Assembly (NCBI GenBank): GCA_947085425.1 | Contig: CAMTWK010000014.1 | Span: 1 to 63,022 of the forward strand | From: UKL13-2 sp947085425 | GTDB lineage: Bacteria > Pseudomonadota > Gammaproteobacteria > Burkholderiales > Usitatibacteraceae | DNA: 63,022 nucleotides | Direction: 5' to 3' | Shown: one piece after another, positions 25,031-33,630 of the stretch | Layout of the letters: every line of letters starts with the position of its first letter | How positions within the stretch are numbered: the stretch's first letter is position 1 | Translations under genes and position numbers: made by a program | The notes under the pieces: model-generated | Seen by the model: only the letters and a program-made list of their open reading frames with translations | What the model was told of the DNA's origin: nothing | Database searches by the model: none

Positions 25031-27019
25031 ATGAATATACGCAGCCATTTTTCACTTGCCGTGAGCCTGGTGCTCGCGATCATGCTGAGTGCCCCGCTCG
25101 CTGCCCGTGCGCAAGCCAAAACCGAACCGGTATCGGTAGAAGCCTCTGCCAAGCCACCAATTATTCCAGTCGAAACGTTCATGCGTCGTGCCGAATTTGG
25201 TGCCATGTCGATTTCTCCCAAAGGCGATCGGCTTGCCGCGCTGGTACCGGTAAAGGACCGCGATAATCTGGTGGTCATTGATTTGGTCAAACGCACCCGC
25301 ACCACCATCACCAATTTCACTGACAATGACGTCATTAATTTCAACTGGATAAACAATGACCGCCTGTTCCTGCGGGTGGCGGATGGCCGCGACGCCCTGG
25401 GTGAGGCGCGTTATCGCGGCACCTTTGCTGTCAACGTAGATGGTTCTGGCGTTCGCAATCTGACGGAACTGCGTGGTCTCGCGCCACTCCAGATCATTGC
25501 CAATGACACAAAAGGGGAAATGTTGGTGTCAATGCGTCTTCGCAATCGCGTCATCGCTGACGTCTATCGGCTCAATACCAACACTGCTAAATATGAACTG
25601 CTGACATTCGACAACCCCGGTGAAACACAGAGCTGGCTGCTGGACTGGAATGATCAGCCACTGATCGCTGAAAGTCCTGATCCTGATACATTGCAAACTA
25701 ACACTTGGTATCGTTCAGATATCAAAGCGAAATGGGAAGTCCTATGGAGAAACCCACCGGACGAAGCACAAGACTCAATGAATGTGGTGGCTTTTATGCC
25801 GGACGGAAAGAGCCTGATCGTATCATCCAACAAAGGGCGCGACAAATACGCGCTGTATCGTTATGACCTTGCCACCCGCGCCCTTGCCGAGTTGATTTTT
25901 GAACATCCGCTGATTGACGTTTCAGGTGGCCTAATTTGGAGCCGCGCAGAGAAGAAACTCATGGGCGTGGCTTATAGCGCCGAGGAATCCAAAACAATTT
26001 GGCTTGATCCAAAAATGGCCAAGCTGCAATCGCAGATTGACGCAACATTCAAAAATATGCGCAATGTATTAAGTTTTAATACATTGGCTGACAACTCTCG
26101 TGTGTTGGTGAGTACATCCTCCGCAACCAATCCGGGGGGATACTACCTGTACGACTCCGCCACTGGACTGGAAGAGCTGCCAAAGCGCCGACCGTGGATT
26201 AATCCTGACCACATATCTCCACGCGCATACATGCCTTATAGCGCCCGCGATGGTTTGAACATCCCGGCATGGGTGACCATTCCCAAAGGGACGTCGGGCA
26301 AAAATCTGCCGCTGATTGTTAATATCCACGGTGGACCCAATGCTCGCTCCTACGGCAGCAATCCGTGGGGACGTTATTCGGAGGCACCGTTTTTCGCCAA
26401 TCGCGGCTACGTGGTGCTGGAACCGGAGCCGCGCGCCTCAACCGGCTTTGGCCGCAAACACCTCAGCGCCGGCTACAAACAATGGGGGCAAACAATGCAG
26501 GATGACATCACCGATGGTGTATTGCACCTCATTAAGGAAGGCATTGTCGACAAAAATCGCGTCTGCCTTTACGGCGGAAGTTATGGCGGTTACGCTACTC
26601 TGCAAGGCTTGGTAAAAGAGCCAGACATGTTCCGATGCGGCTTGCCGTGGGTCGCGGTTTCCGACCTGATGTTGCTGCTGACCGATACATTGAGTGACAC
26701 CAACAACTCACGCTACAACGTTGCCGCTTTTCAAGACCGCAATCTTGGCAACGCCAAGACAGACCGTGCCATGTTGGAAAAATTTTCACCGGTCAACCAT
26801 GCCGACAAGATCCGAGTACCAGTGTTGTTGGTGATGGGCGAGCTCGATGTACGGGTGCCACTGCGCCACGGCACTTCGATGCGCGACGCCATGAATCGTG
26901 CCGGCGTCAAGAACGAACTGGTGATTTATAAGGGCGAAGCGCACGGCTTCAACAAACAGGAAAACGTTGTGGATTTTTTCTCCCGCGCAGAGAAATTTTT
27001 TGCTGAAAATTTGAAGTAA
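25031..27019 (+). CDS. secreted S9-family serine peptidase (prolyl oligopeptidase type)
   Basis: About 662 residues. A signal peptide (SHFSLAVSLVLAIMLSAPLAA, then RAQA) directs it to the periplasm. Residues about 45-390 form a degenerate beta-propeller, followed by the alpha/beta-hydrolase domain: oxyanion loop NIHGGPNARSYG, nucleophile YGGSYGGYATLQG, acid GELDVRVPLRHG and HGFNKQENVVDF with the catalytic His. ATG 25031 is chosen over the upstream frame start because it begins the signal peptide. Substrates are short peptides; specificity is not predictable. It is convergent with a second S9 peptidase and shares a bidirectional terminator with it. Confidence 0.93.
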   Translation: MNIRSHFSLAVSLVLAIMLSAPLAARAQAKTEPVSVEASAKPPIIPVETFMRRAEFGAMSISPKGDRLAALVPVKDRDNLVVIDLVKRTRTTITNFTDNDVINFNWINNDRLFLRVADGRDALGEARYRGTFAVNVDGSGVRNLTELRGLAPLQIIANDTKGEMLVSMRLRNRVIADVYRLNTNTAKYELLTFDNPGETQSWLLDWNDQPLIAESPDPDTLQTNTWYRSDIKAKWEVLWRNPPDEAQDSMNVVAFMPDGKSLIVSSNKGRDKYALYRYDLATRALAELIFEHPLIDVSGGLIWSRAEKKLMGVAYSAEESKTIWLDPKMAKLQSQIDATFKNMRNVLSFNTLADNSRVLVSTSSATNPGGYYLYDSATGLEELPKRRPWINPDHISPRAYMPYSARDGLNIPAWVTIPKGTSGKNLPLIVNIHGGPNARSYGSNPWGRYSEAPFFANRGYVVLEPEPRASTGFGRKHLSAGYKQWGQTMQDDITDGVLHLIKEGIVDKNRVCLYGGSYGGYATLQGLVKEPDMFRCGLPWVAVSDLMLLLTDTLSDTNNSRYNVAAFQDRNLGNAKTDRAMLEKFSPVNHADKIRVPVLLVMGELDVRVPLRHGTSMRDAMNRAGVKNELVIYKGEAHGFNKQENVVDFFSRAEKFFAENLK

Positions 27020-27031
27020 TACTCATGCAGC

Positions 27032-27062
27032 AAAAAAAAGGCACCCGAGGGTGCCTTTTTTT
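27032..27062. terminator. bidirectional intrinsic terminator between two S9 peptidase genes
   Basis: AAAAAGGCACCC (27035-27046) and GGGTGCCTTTTT (27049-27060) form a 12-bp stem with a two-base gap, A-rich on one side and T-rich on the other, so it can end transcripts from both convergent genes. Confidence 0.93.
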
Positions 27063-27080
27063 CCACAATTTGTTGCTCAG

Positions 27081-29087
27081 TTATTTCGACAGCAATGTCT
27101 TTTCAATAAATTTGATGTGTGAATAAAACAGATAATCCAAATTGGATTTTTTGACAAAGCCGTGCCCCTCGTCGTCCGCCATCAAAAACCAGACCGGCGT
27201 GTTTTGCTTTTTTAGCTTGTCGACAATTTGCAACGACTCGGTATAAGGCACACGCGGGTCATTTTTACCCTGCACAATCAACATCGGTTTTTTCATTTTG
27301 CCGGCATTGTTCAGCGGCGAAATTTTTTCCATAAATGCGCGCATTGCCGGGATTCGTTCATCACCATATTCATCCCGCCGCAAATCCCGACGATAACTTT
27401 CCGTGTTGGTGAGGAAAGTCACAAAACTTGAAATGCCGACCGACGAAATTCCCCCGACAATCTTGTCGGGATAATGGGTCGCCACCGCCATGGTCATATA
27501 CCCGCCGTAACTGCCGCCCATCACCAACACCCGACCGGCATCCATATCCGGCTGGTTGGCGATCCAGTCAAACAATGCACCAATGTCCTTGACGGCGTCT
27601 TCGCGTTTATAACCATCATCCGCCGCCAAATAGGACTTGCCATATCCTGATGAGCCGCGCACGTTCGGGTAGATCAGCGTTAAACCCAATTCGTTGACCA
27701 AATAATTATTGCGCGCAATAAAATTGGCGCGCGCCTGTTTGGCCGGACCACCATGGATGACAATAACAACCGGGCGTTTGCCCGCAAATAATGTTGCATC
27801 CGGCTGGTAGGCAAACCCGGAGATGGTCAGCGCATCAAAACTTTTCCATTGGATTAATTTTGGCTCGACAAAGGCTTGCGGATTCAGGCCCGGTGCGGCA
27901 CCATTGGTCCAGCGGGTCAGTTTGGTTGTCTTGACATCATAAACAAACACCTCGCCCGGCGATTTGGCAGAGGCAAGCGTAAAGGCCAACAGGTCGGTGC
28001 CGGCTTCAGTAGAATTTTTTTCCGCTGCAGTGGATTGCCAATGCAAATTGGTAATTTCGCCTGGCAATAACGCAGGGCGCAGTAATTCTTTTTTGCTATC
28101 CAAATCCAAAAACCGCAAAACCGAAACGCCGTTTTCATTGGTGACAAAGGCAATACGTTTGGTCACGTTCGACACTGAAAATTCGTCAACATCAAAATTC
28201 AAACGACCGGTCAACACCTGCTCGTTGCCCGTGGCCAAATCAATCTGCACCAGCCGATTAAATTCGCTGTCGCGATTGGAAGTGGCAAACAGTGACTTGC
28301 CGTCTGCGGCAAAGCGCCCCGCAGAATAGGCAACGACATGCCCATCTCGTTTCGGCGTGATGGCTGACTTTTTGCCGGTGGCAATATCCAGCAGCCATAA
28401 ATGTGCTTCGTTCGCGGCAACAGTCTGCAAATACACCAACGATTTTTCGTCTGGTGAAAAACGAAAATCGGACAATCGTCCACCATCAAACGAAGCGATT
28501 AATTTAATTTTTTCCGGCTGTTGCGGATCAACAATATAAAGCCGGGTGGTCGCCGCACGATCCGCGCCTGCACCCTGATTTGATTTGTCGATGGTGGTGG
28601 TGGAAAAAACAATCCGGTCGCCCGTCCGACTCCATGACGGCGCGCTCGCGCGCTCATGCTCCGGCGAAATCGGCGCCACCTGTTTTCCGGCCACGTCCAA
28701 TCTGAACAAACGCATGACCTCGTCGCCACCGATGCCTCGTTCAAACACGACATAGGCGCCTTTTTGTGGCTCAAACCAGGCATCACCCACCGCATCGGTA
28801 AATTCTGTGACAACTTGTGGTCGTTCACCTGCGCCCCCAACCATATGCAACTGCTGCGAATTATTGTGCCGGCTACGAATAAGCAAAGAGGCGTTCTGCG
28901 GGTGCCAGGCCAATATTGTTGAGGGATTAAAGCCGGTATACGCGCCGACTTTTTTGGTCAGCTCGACTTCAATCGCAGGAATGCCGACGATCAGCAAATT
29001 GTCGGGCGGCGTGATGAATTGTGCGGATGCCGTAAGGGACATGCTGACGCAGGTCGCGCCGAGCACCGTTGTTGCTTTTCGCGACAT
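27081..29087 (-). CDS. secreted S9-family serine peptidase (dipeptidyl/acylaminoacyl peptidase type)
   Basis: 668 residues. An N-terminal signal-like segment (MSRKATTVLGATCVSMSLTA, then SAQ) is followed by a WD40-like propeller with WSRTGDRIVFSTTTID and FRFSPDEKSLVYLQT, then the catalytic domain: VIHGGPAKQARANF, MGGSYGGYMTMAVATHYPD (Ser), QGKNDPRVPYTES (Asp) and DDEGHGFVKKSN (His). It differs in the propeller from the convergent S9 gene, so they are not a recent duplication. Its ATG shares one base with the stop of the upstream sulfurtransferase (TAATG), indicating coupling. Confidence 0.92.
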   Translation of the reverse strand: MSRKATTVLGATCVSMSLTASAQFITPPDNLLIVGIPAIEVELTKKVGAYTGFNPSTILAWHPQNASLLIRSRHNNSQQLHMVGGAGERPQVVTEFTDAVGDAWFEPQKGAYVVFERGIGGDEVMRLFRLDVAGKQVAPISPEHERASAPSWSRTGDRIVFSTTTIDKSNQGAGADRAATTRLYIVDPQQPEKIKLIASFDGGRLSDFRFSPDEKSLVYLQTVAANEAHLWLLDIATGKKSAITPKRDGHVVAYSAGRFAADGKSLFATSNRDSEFNRLVQIDLATGNEQVLTGRLNFDVDEFSVSNVTKRIAFVTNENGVSVLRFLDLDSKKELLRPALLPGEITNLHWQSTAAEKNSTEAGTDLLAFTLASAKSPGEVFVYDVKTTKLTRWTNGAAPGLNPQAFVEPKLIQWKSFDALTISGFAYQPDATLFAGKRPVVIVIHGGPAKQARANFIARNNYLVNELGLTLIYPNVRGSSGYGKSYLAADDGYKREDAVKDIGALFDWIANQPDMDAGRVLVMGGSYGGYMTMAVATHYPDKIVGGISSVGISSFVTFLTNTESYRRDLRRDEYGDERIPAMRAFMEKISPLNNAGKMKKPMLIVQGKNDPRVPYTESLQIVDKLKKQNTPVWFLMADDEGHGFVKKSNLDYLFYSHIKFIEKTLLSK

Positions 29088-29941
29088 TATGGTTCCGCTC
29101 CAAGTTTGATCGGGCGGGCGGGGTCACTGATCCACTCTGACCACGACCCGGCGTACAGAGTCGAGCCCGGCAGCCCTGCGTACTCCATGGCAAAAATATT
29201 GGCGCACGCCGTGACGCCGGATCCACACTGCTGAACAACTTGGGTGGGCGGCACTTGGCCGAGCATGTCAGCAAACGATTGACGTAGCTCGTCTTTGGTT
29301 TTAAAAGTCAGATCGGCGTTGAGGTTTTCTTTGTAAAAACGATTCACCGCACCGGGAATGTGGCCCGCAACGGGATCAATCGGCTCAACCTCGCCGCGAA
29401 AACGTTCTGCGGGACGGGCGTCGACCAACACACAACCGCGGCCAGTTTCAGTTCCGGGCAGGCGTGGCAATAATTCTTCGGCCGAAATAACCATCATCGG
29501 ATTGGCCAGACCGCTCAAGGCCGCAACGCGCGGGCGTGGCACTACATTAGAAAGTGCACGCTGCTCGGCAATCCATTTGCTGATCCCACCATCGAGCAAT
29601 GCCACCTTGTCCAAACCGACCCAGCGACACAACCACCACAGACGCGAAGCAAACTGGCCGCCAACGTCATCATAGGCCACCACGGTGGATTGATGGGTGA
29701 CGCCGTGTCGCGCCAGAAAAGCGATCAACGCCGCCGGTGACGGCAACGGATGGCGGCCATTGTGGCCATTTTTTTCGCCGGACAAATCAACATCGAGATT
29801 GGCAAAATGCGCGCCGGGAATGTGTCCCTCGCGATACAACCGTTCGCCCTTGGCCAAGTCCATCAAATCGTGGCGACAATCAAACACCACCCACGATGGG
29901 TCGTCAAGATGTTGCGCGAGGGTTTTTGTGTCGATAAGCAT
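29087..29941 (-). CDS. sseA: sulfurtransferase (3-mercaptopyruvate/thiosulfate type, two rhodanese domains)
   Basis: About 284 residues in two rhodanese domains. The N-terminal, non-catalytic domain has WVVFDCRHDLMD and HIPGAHFANLD; the C-terminal domain has LVDARPAERFRGEVEP, HIPGAVNRFY and the active-site loop QQCGSGVTACAN. The CGSGVT loop fits 3-mercaptopyruvate sulfurtransferases better than rhodaneses with CRKGV-type loops. ATG 29941 (MLIDTKTLAQHL) is preferred over GTG 29950. It overlaps the S9 peptidase start by one base. Confidence 0.88.
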   Translation of the reverse strand: MLIDTKTLAQHLDDPSWVVFDCRHDLMDLAKGERLYREGHIPGAHFANLDVDLSGEKNGHNGRHPLPSPAALIAFLARHGVTHQSTVVAYDDVGGQFASRLWWLCRWVGLDKVALLDGGISKWIAEQRALSNVVPRPRVAALSGLANPMMVISAEELLPRLPGTETGRGCVLVDARPAERFRGEVEPIDPVAGHIPGAVNRFYKENLNADLTFKTKDELRQSFADMLGQVPPTQVVQQCGSGVTACANIFAMEYAGLPGSTLYAGSWSEWISDPARPIKLGAEP

Positions 29942-29977
29942 GGTGATCACTTTCTAATTTGGCGACTCGAATCAGCG

Positions 29978-30859
29978 TTAACCTTCTTCAGCCGGCAATG
30001 TTGGCCGTTTTTCATGTTTTTGCTCACTCGCCAGTTTAGCCAAAATGCCACTGGCAACAATGATGGCCATACCGACCCACGCGATCAACGGCAAGGTTTC
30101 GTCGAAAAAAAACCAGCCAAACAGCGCCGCAAAAATCACCGTCGAATACGCAAATGCGCCGACCACCAGTGTGTTGCCGCTATGATAGGCGCGCGTCATC
30201 GCCAACTGTGCCACGGTGGCGGCCAGACCCATGGCCAGCAACGGCCATACAGTGGCGGAGGTCACCGCGTTAAAGGTGCCCTGCCACAGCAGTTGCACCA
30301 CGACCGAGCCGATCAGACCGGCAACACCGAAGTAGAACACCACCCGCCATTCCGGCTCCCCCGCCGCGCCCAATTTTTTCACATTGACATAAGCACAGGC
30401 GGCGAAAAAACCGGACGCCAGGCCGATCAGTCCGGCGTGCAAATTGTCATTGGCAAAGGTTGGACGCAGCAATAATGTCACCCCCACCATACCCATCAAT
30501 ATCGCCACCAACAGGATCGGGCGAAAGCGTTCGCGCAGCAACAAGGTTGACAAGACTGTCAACCAAAGCGGTGAGGTGTAATTCAGGGTGATGGCGGTGG
30601 CGAGTGGCAATTGGGTCATGGTGTAAAAATATCCCACCAGCGAAATGGTGCCGGTCGCGCCCCGCCAAAAATGCCCCTTCCAAAATCGTGTGGCCAGTGA
30701 CTGGCGTCGCAACAGCACCACCGCACCCACCGCCACCAGTGCCACCAGTGATCGGTATAACGACAATTCTGCGCCACTGAATTGGGCGCTCAGCAGTTTC
30801 GCGAACGCACCCATGGTGGCAAACAGGGCCCCGGCGACCAGCATCCACGATGACGTCAC
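29978..30859 (-). CDS. EamA/DMT-superfamily transporter
   Basis: 293 residues with ten predicted membrane helices in two EamA repeats. Landmarks are LLSAQFSGAELSLYRSLVALV in the first half, LPLATAITLNYTSPLWLTVLS, and VAQLAMTRAYHSGNTLVVGAFAY in the second repeat. Drug/metabolite transporters of this group export amino acids, nucleosides or other metabolites; no specific substrate can be assigned. It lies downstream of the Rieske gene on the same strand, separated by 177 bp with a palindrome. Confidence 0.9.
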   Translation of the reverse strand: MTSSWMLVAGALFATMGAFAKLLSAQFSGAELSLYRSLVALVAVGAVVLLRRQSLATRFWKGHFWRGATGTISLVGYFYTMTQLPLATAITLNYTSPLWLTVLSTLLLRERFRPILLVAILMGMVGVTLLLRPTFANDNLHAGLIGLASGFFAACAYVNVKKLGAAGEPEWRVVFYFGVAGLIGSVVVQLLWQGTFNAVTSATVWPLLAMGLAATVAQLAMTRAYHSGNTLVVGAFAYSTVIFAALFGWFFFDETLPLIAWVGMAIIVASGILAKLASEQKHEKRPTLPAEEG

Positions 30860-30962
30860 GGCATAAACTCAAATATGGCAACTGTGAAAAATAAAATGTG
30901 GGCGGCAAACATGACTATTGGCGCGCACTTTCAGCCAATTTGCCGCGCACACATCCGCCTGT

Positions 30963-30993
30963 CTTGGCGTTTGGAAATTTATTTCCAGCCAAG
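30963..30993. repeat. palindrome between the Rieske and EamA genes
   Basis: CTTGGC (30963-30968) pairs with GCCAAG (30988-30993), and inside it TGGAAAT (30972-30978) pairs with ATTTCCA (30981-30987), giving a 13-bp stem interrupted by a three-base bulge. It lacks a T-run on either side. It may terminate or process the Rieske transcript. Confidence 0.6.
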
Positions 30994-31036
30994 TTGTTGT
31001 TTTTGCCAAGGCAGCTCGCCAACAGGCAGGGGAAAT

Positions 31037-32143
31037 TTATGCGCCCAGCTCCCGCCGCACGAACTCGTGAAAATGGATCATGCCGTCTTCGTAAGGCGAC
31101 TGATACGGCCCCTGCTCATCGCGGCCCGCCTGCCACAACAATTTGCGGCCGTCGTTCATGCGCTGACAGATTTCCTCGTCTTCCACGGCAGTTTCCGCAT
31201 AGGCTTTTTGTTCGGCATCGACAAATTCACGTTCGAACAGCGCAATTTCTTCCGGGTAATAAAACTCAACCACGTTGGTACATTTTTCCGGTCCGTTCGG
31301 CAGGATGGTCGACACCACCAACACATGTGGATACCACTCGATCATGACGTTTGGATAAATGGTCATCCAGATGGCACCGTAAGGCGGCACTTTGCCGTTC
31401 CGATAACGCAACACGGCGTCATGCCATTTTTTGTAGGTCTCGGTACCGGCACGATTGAGCTGGTTTTTCACACCAACCACCTGCACGCTGTACCAATCAC
31501 CGTAATCCCATTCGAGTGAATCACAATCGACAAAACTGCCAAGCCCCGGATGAAACGGTACGACGTGATAGTCCTCAAGGTAAACCTCGATAAAGGTTTT
31601 CCAATTGAAGTTGTATTCCGTGACATCGGCTTTATCAAAAACAAATCCGCTGAAATCGAGATCCGTTGCCCATTTAATTTTGGCCAGGTCTTCAACAATC
31701 GGGTTGGGGCCCTCAAACAACAACCCGTTCCATCTTGTCAGTGGCTTATTCGGCAAATGCAGGCAGGGTTGCGGGTCAAAGTGTGGCGCGCCCAACAGCG
31801 TACCTTGGTTGTCATAGGTCCAGCGATGCAAAGGGCAAACAACGTTGCCGCTTTGCAACTGCCCGGAACCTTTCAGCATGACAGCCTGACGATGACGACA
31901 AATATTCGAGATCAGCTCAATGGAGGTCCCGTTATTGATCAGCGCCCAAGCATGATTGCCAACAGTTCGATAGTCGTTCTTGGCGGGAACCATTAATTCG
32001 TGGCCGACATAAATCGGCGCACGTGTGAATAACGTCGCCATTTCCTGCCGATAAATTTCCGGATCAAAGTACCAGCTCACCGGGAGCTGTGATGTTGCGG
32101 TGAAGGGCTTCAAGAGCTCGCGCTCACCCAGTAGTTTGGACAT
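31037..32143 (-). CDS. Rieske non-haem iron oxygenase, alpha-subunit type
   Basis: About 368 residues. The Rieske [2Fe-2S] ligands are in ISNICRHRQA and CPLHRWTYD (Cys-x-His and Cys-x2-His), and the mononuclear iron site is in EDYHVVPFHPGLGSF (two His), with a later acidic residue expected in the C-terminal half. It resembles aromatic-ring-hydroxylating dioxygenase alpha subunits, but no beta subunit, ferredoxin or reductase is adjacent. Start ATG 32143 has a strong GGAGG eight bases upstream. It is divergent from xseB-ispA-dxs across 325 bp, an association I recall from betaproteobacteria. Substrate unknown. Confidence 0.9.
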   Translation of the reverse strand: MSKLLGERELLKPFTATSQLPVSWYFDPEIYRQEMATLFTRAPIYVGHELMVPAKNDYRTVGNHAWALINNGTSIELISNICRHRQAVMLKGSGQLQSGNVVCPLHRWTYDNQGTLLGAPHFDPQPCLHLPNKPLTRWNGLLFEGPNPIVEDLAKIKWATDLDFSGFVFDKADVTEYNFNWKTFIEVYLEDYHVVPFHPGLGSFVDCDSLEWDYGDWYSVQVVGVKNQLNRAGTETYKKWHDAVLRYRNGKVPPYGAIWMTIYPNVMIEWYPHVLVVSTILPNGPEKCTNVVEFYYPEEIALFEREFVDAEQKAYAETAVEDEEICQRMNDGRKLLWQAGRDEQGPYQSPYEDGMIHFHEFVRRELGA

Positions 32144-32158
32144 AGTCCTTACCTCCAA

Positions 32159-32468
32159 TCAACACGTAGCTTCAAACTGCCGCGTCTTAACCAAAGTAAA
32201 AACGACACCAGGCGATCGAGAAACCAGCTTTTAACTCTGCTTGCTCCGTCCCGACGGTCTCTTGGCAAAATGAAAAATGCGTATGCAAGAGGGACGCCAA
32301 TTGTGCCAAAAAGCACGGCATCGCGCAACCCAAGACGGCAAGTTTTTTGTAAAACAAGTTTTCAGTTTCGTCACGATTGCCCTTCCGCGCCTTGCTGCCA
32401 CGCCTTTCCGGTAAAATGACGAACTTCGTGCTTTGCAGCTCATGTCACCGCTTACCTCCCGTCAATAA
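32159..32468. other. 310-bp divergent intergenic region upstream of xseB
   Basis: No gene is called; a 70-codon minus-strand frame has no recognisable features. Part of the region (about 32260-32300) contains AATGAAAAATGCGTATGCAAG, which resembles the inner segment next to one end of the family B elements (AATGAAAAACGTATGCAAG in the 23.2 kb copy), without the terminal repeats. CTCTTG and CAAGAG flank this patch as a short inverted repeat. Confidence 0.4.
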
Positions 32469-32711
32469 ATGCCCAAAATGACTGAAAAAGCACCAAAAAC
32501 TTTTGAAGCGGCGATGGCCGAACTCAACGTCCTCGTCGAAAAGATGGAAGCCGGGCAACTGCCGCTCGAAGAATCAATCACCGCCTACCAGCGTGGCACC
32601 GACTTGCTGAAGTATTGCGAAAAGATTTTAGGTGAGGCAGAACAACGCATTCAAATTCTTGCCCCCGCAACCGCCGGCGAGGTTGCCAAGTTAGAAGAAT
32701 TCAAAGAGTAG
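32469..32711 (+). CDS. xseB: exodeoxyribonuclease VII small subunit
   Basis: 80 residues, the usual size. KTFEAAMAELNVLVEKMEAG, QLPLEESITAYQRGTDLLKYC and LGEAEQRIQIL form the two-helix XseB signature. It binds the large subunit XseA (not in the window) to make the ssDNA exonuclease ExoVII. It begins the xseB-ispA-dxs block, with ispA starting seven bases after its stop. The first Met is at 32469; a second at M4 is possible. Confidence 0.95.
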   Translation: MPKMTEKAPKTFEAAMAELNVLVEKMEAGQLPLEESITAYQRGTDLLKYCEKILGEAEQRIQILAPATAGEVAKLEEFKE

Positions 32712-32718
32712 GCGCTGC

Positions 32719-33609
32719 ATGAGCCAATTTCAGGACTGGGCGCGTCAAATCGCGACCAATATGGAGCAAACGCTTGCCGAACTGCTGCCTGCCGGTGATC
32801 ACGCCCCGTCACGGTTACACGACGCGATGCGCTACTCGACCCTGGGTGGTGGCAAACGGGTTCGGCCGATGCTTGCATTTGCTGCGGGCGAGTTAACCGC
32901 TGCGGATCCCGAACGGGTGAAAATTGTTGCTGCCGCAGTCGAAATGATCCACGCCTACTCGTTGATTCATGATGATATGCCTTGTATGGACAACGACGTT
33001 TTGCGTCGCGGTCGCCCAACCTGCCACATTGAATTTGATGAAGCAACTGCGTTACTTGCTGGCGATGCCTTACAGGCAATGGCTTTCGAGATTGTGAGTG
33101 CCTACAAACTTAACAGCGACGCAACCGTTCAGGTCGAATTAATCCGCCATTTTGCCGAAGCGTGTGGGTCGCGCGGCATGGCCGGTGGTCAGGCAATTGA
33201 TCTGGCCAGTGTGGACAAAGACATTTCGCTGCCCGAGCTGGAATTCATGCATATGCTCAAAACCGGCGCACTCATTCGCACGTCGATCATCATGGGCGCC
33301 CTGTGTGGCAACCAGCTGACGACCGTTGAACGGCAGAATTTGGATCACTATGCCAAATGTATTGGGCTGGCTTTTCAGGTGGTGGACGACATTTTGGATT
33401 GCGAGTCTAATACGGAGAAATTAGGCAAAACCGTCGGCAAAGACGTCGATGCCAATAAACCAACCTATGTCAGCCTGATGGGACTTGCGCAAGCAAAAAC
33501 ACTGGCGGACGAACTGTTGCAAAATGGGCTGGACAGTCTGACCACGTTTGGCACACGCGCCACACGATTGCGTGAATTGGCCGAGTTTATTGTGCGTCGT
33601 GATCACTAG
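32719..33609 (+). CDS. ispA: farnesyl diphosphate synthase (geranyltranstransferase)
   Basis: 296 residues of the short-chain prenyl synthase family. The first Asp-rich motif is DDMPCMDND within HAYSLIHDDMPCMD, the second is VVDDILDCESNTEKLGKT; GGKRVRPMLAFAAGEL near the N-terminus binds IPP. The residues before the first Asp-rich motif (AYSL) fit a C15 product. It condenses IPP with DMAPP/GPP to supply undecaprenol and ubiquinone synthesis. It is seven bases downstream of xseB and 21 bases upstream of dxs, forming a standard isoprenoid operon. Confidence 0.96.
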   Translation: MSQFQDWARQIATNMEQTLAELLPAGDHAPSRLHDAMRYSTLGGGKRVRPMLAFAAGELTAADPERVKIVAAAVEMIHAYSLIHDDMPCMDNDVLRRGRPTCHIEFDEATALLAGDALQAMAFEIVSAYKLNSDATVQVELIRHFAEACGSRGMAGGQAIDLASVDKDISLPELEFMHMLKTGALIRTSIIMGALCGNQLTTVERQNLDHYAKCIGLAFQVVDDILDCESNTEKLGKTVGKDVDANKPTYVSLMGLAQAKTLADELLQNGLDSLTTFGTRATRLRELAEFIVRRDH

Positions 33610-33630
33610 CCCGAAGTCAGCACCCAATCT

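Noticed and set aside
31163..31519. Plus-strand frames opposite the Rieske gene
   Set aside because: They are shadows of a conserved coding region containing clear iron-binding motifs on the minus strand.
32231..32443. 70-codon minus-strand frame between the Rieske and xseB genes
   Set aside because: Its product is rich in Arg, Ser and Cys with no recognisable domain, and it lies in a divergent promoter region with repeat-like sequence.
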